NCBI GenBank assembly: GCA_052386675.1
Contig: JBQTJX010000038.1
Coordinates: 60,219 to 124,218, forward strand
Reading direction: 5' to 3'
DNA from: RBG-16-66-20 sp052386675
GTDB taxonomy: Bacteria > Pseudomonadota > Gammaproteobacteria > Burkholderiales > SG8-39
DNA length: 64,000 nucleotides
Shown here: positions 63,960 through 64,000 of the stretch, piece after piece
How the letters are laid out: each line of letters starts with the position of its first letter
Numbering within the stretch: position 1 is the stretch's first letter
Program-made: the position numbers and the translations under genes
Notes under the pieces: model-generated
Told to the model about the DNA's origin: nothing
Seen by the model: only the letters and a program-made list of their open reading frames with translations
Database searches by the model: none

Positions 63960-63980
63960 TCGAGTGCCGGGACCCGCGCG
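63743..63980 (+). repeat. 119-bp tandem direct duplication
   Basis: Copy one is 63743-63861, copy two 63862-63980; they differ at four positions. The 119-base length is not a multiple of three. In frame, each copy would encode about 40 residues (QYARDFLLHSKPPVPEQIAP...), and the second carries D to E, Q to R and V to A changes. Confidence 0.9.
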
Positions 63981-64000
63981 AGCTCGATGTCTGGCTGCAC

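Overview
The window is a high-GC proteobacterial chromosome segment. Its gene orders (bamE-fur-recN-nadK-hrcA-hemH-grpE-dnaK-dnaJ, and leuCDB-asd-fimV-truA-trpFBA-accD-folC-SPOR-cvpA-purF-metZ), together with the protein types, point to a betaproteobacterium, most likely of the Burkholderiales or a close relative. Species-level placement cannot be made from sequence reading alone. Most of the window is core metabolism and housekeeping in tightly packed, often start/stop-overlapping operons.

Layout. 1-7.98 kb (minus strand): an arsenic cassette (arsR, arsC, an uncharacterised ATP-grasp-like gene, acr3). It continues without a gap into a two-subunit thiamine-diphosphate dehydrogenase E1 and a complete three-gene TRAP transporter. 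8-12.8 kb (minus): glmM, folP, ftsH, rlmE. 12.86-13.8 kb (plus): a small lipoprotein and yhbY. 13.7-20.0 kb (minus): greA, carB, carA behind a likely attenuator, dapB, bamE. 20.08-20.5 kb (plus): fur with a Fur-box-like palindrome. 20.5-23.1 kb (minus): recN, nadK. 23.1-28.8 kb (plus): hrcA, hemH, and grpE-dnaK-dnaJ behind a sigma-32-type promoter.

28.8-36.5 kb: a 7.7-kb integrated element between dnaJ and cysS, bounded by a 22-bp perfect direct repeat. On the minus strand it carries, in order, a tyrosine integrase, an AlpA/excisionase-like protein, two small proteins, a RepA/AAA-type ATPase with a C-terminal winged-helix-like region, and a small membrane protein. Next comes a 1.1-kb non-coding segment with iteron-like repeats and an AT-rich operator-like array. 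A compact cargo operon of unknown genes follows, including a coiled-coil protein and a scaffold-like protein. No capsid, terminase or relaxase gene is visible. The int - alpA - rep - origin-like - cargo order resembles phage satellites, and this is the best candidate here for an undescribed system.

36.7-43.0 kb: cysS (minus); a plus-strand envelope operon (TPR/NTF2-like gene broken by an in-frame stop, L,D-transpeptidase, cyclophilin, lpxH); metZ (minus) under a SAM-II riboswitch. 43-58.4 kb (minus): purF, cvpA, a SPOR protein, folC, accD, trpA, trpB, trpF, truA, fimV, asd, leuB, leuD, leuC. 58.5-64 kb: a GntR/FCD regulator with its operator, an M48 lipoprotein protease, an MFS transporter, and a membrane-anchored spermidine-synthase-like protein whose 3' end holds a frame-shifting 119-bp tandem duplication.

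Regulation visible in the sequence: a leaderless-type arsR promoter with an overlapping inverted repeat; a carAB leader with competing hairpins; a Fur box; a sigma-32 promoter overlapping the hemH stop; a SAM-II riboswitch plus terminator; terminators that run directly into the start codons of metZ and truA; and one perfect palindrome repeated in two convergent intergenic gaps.
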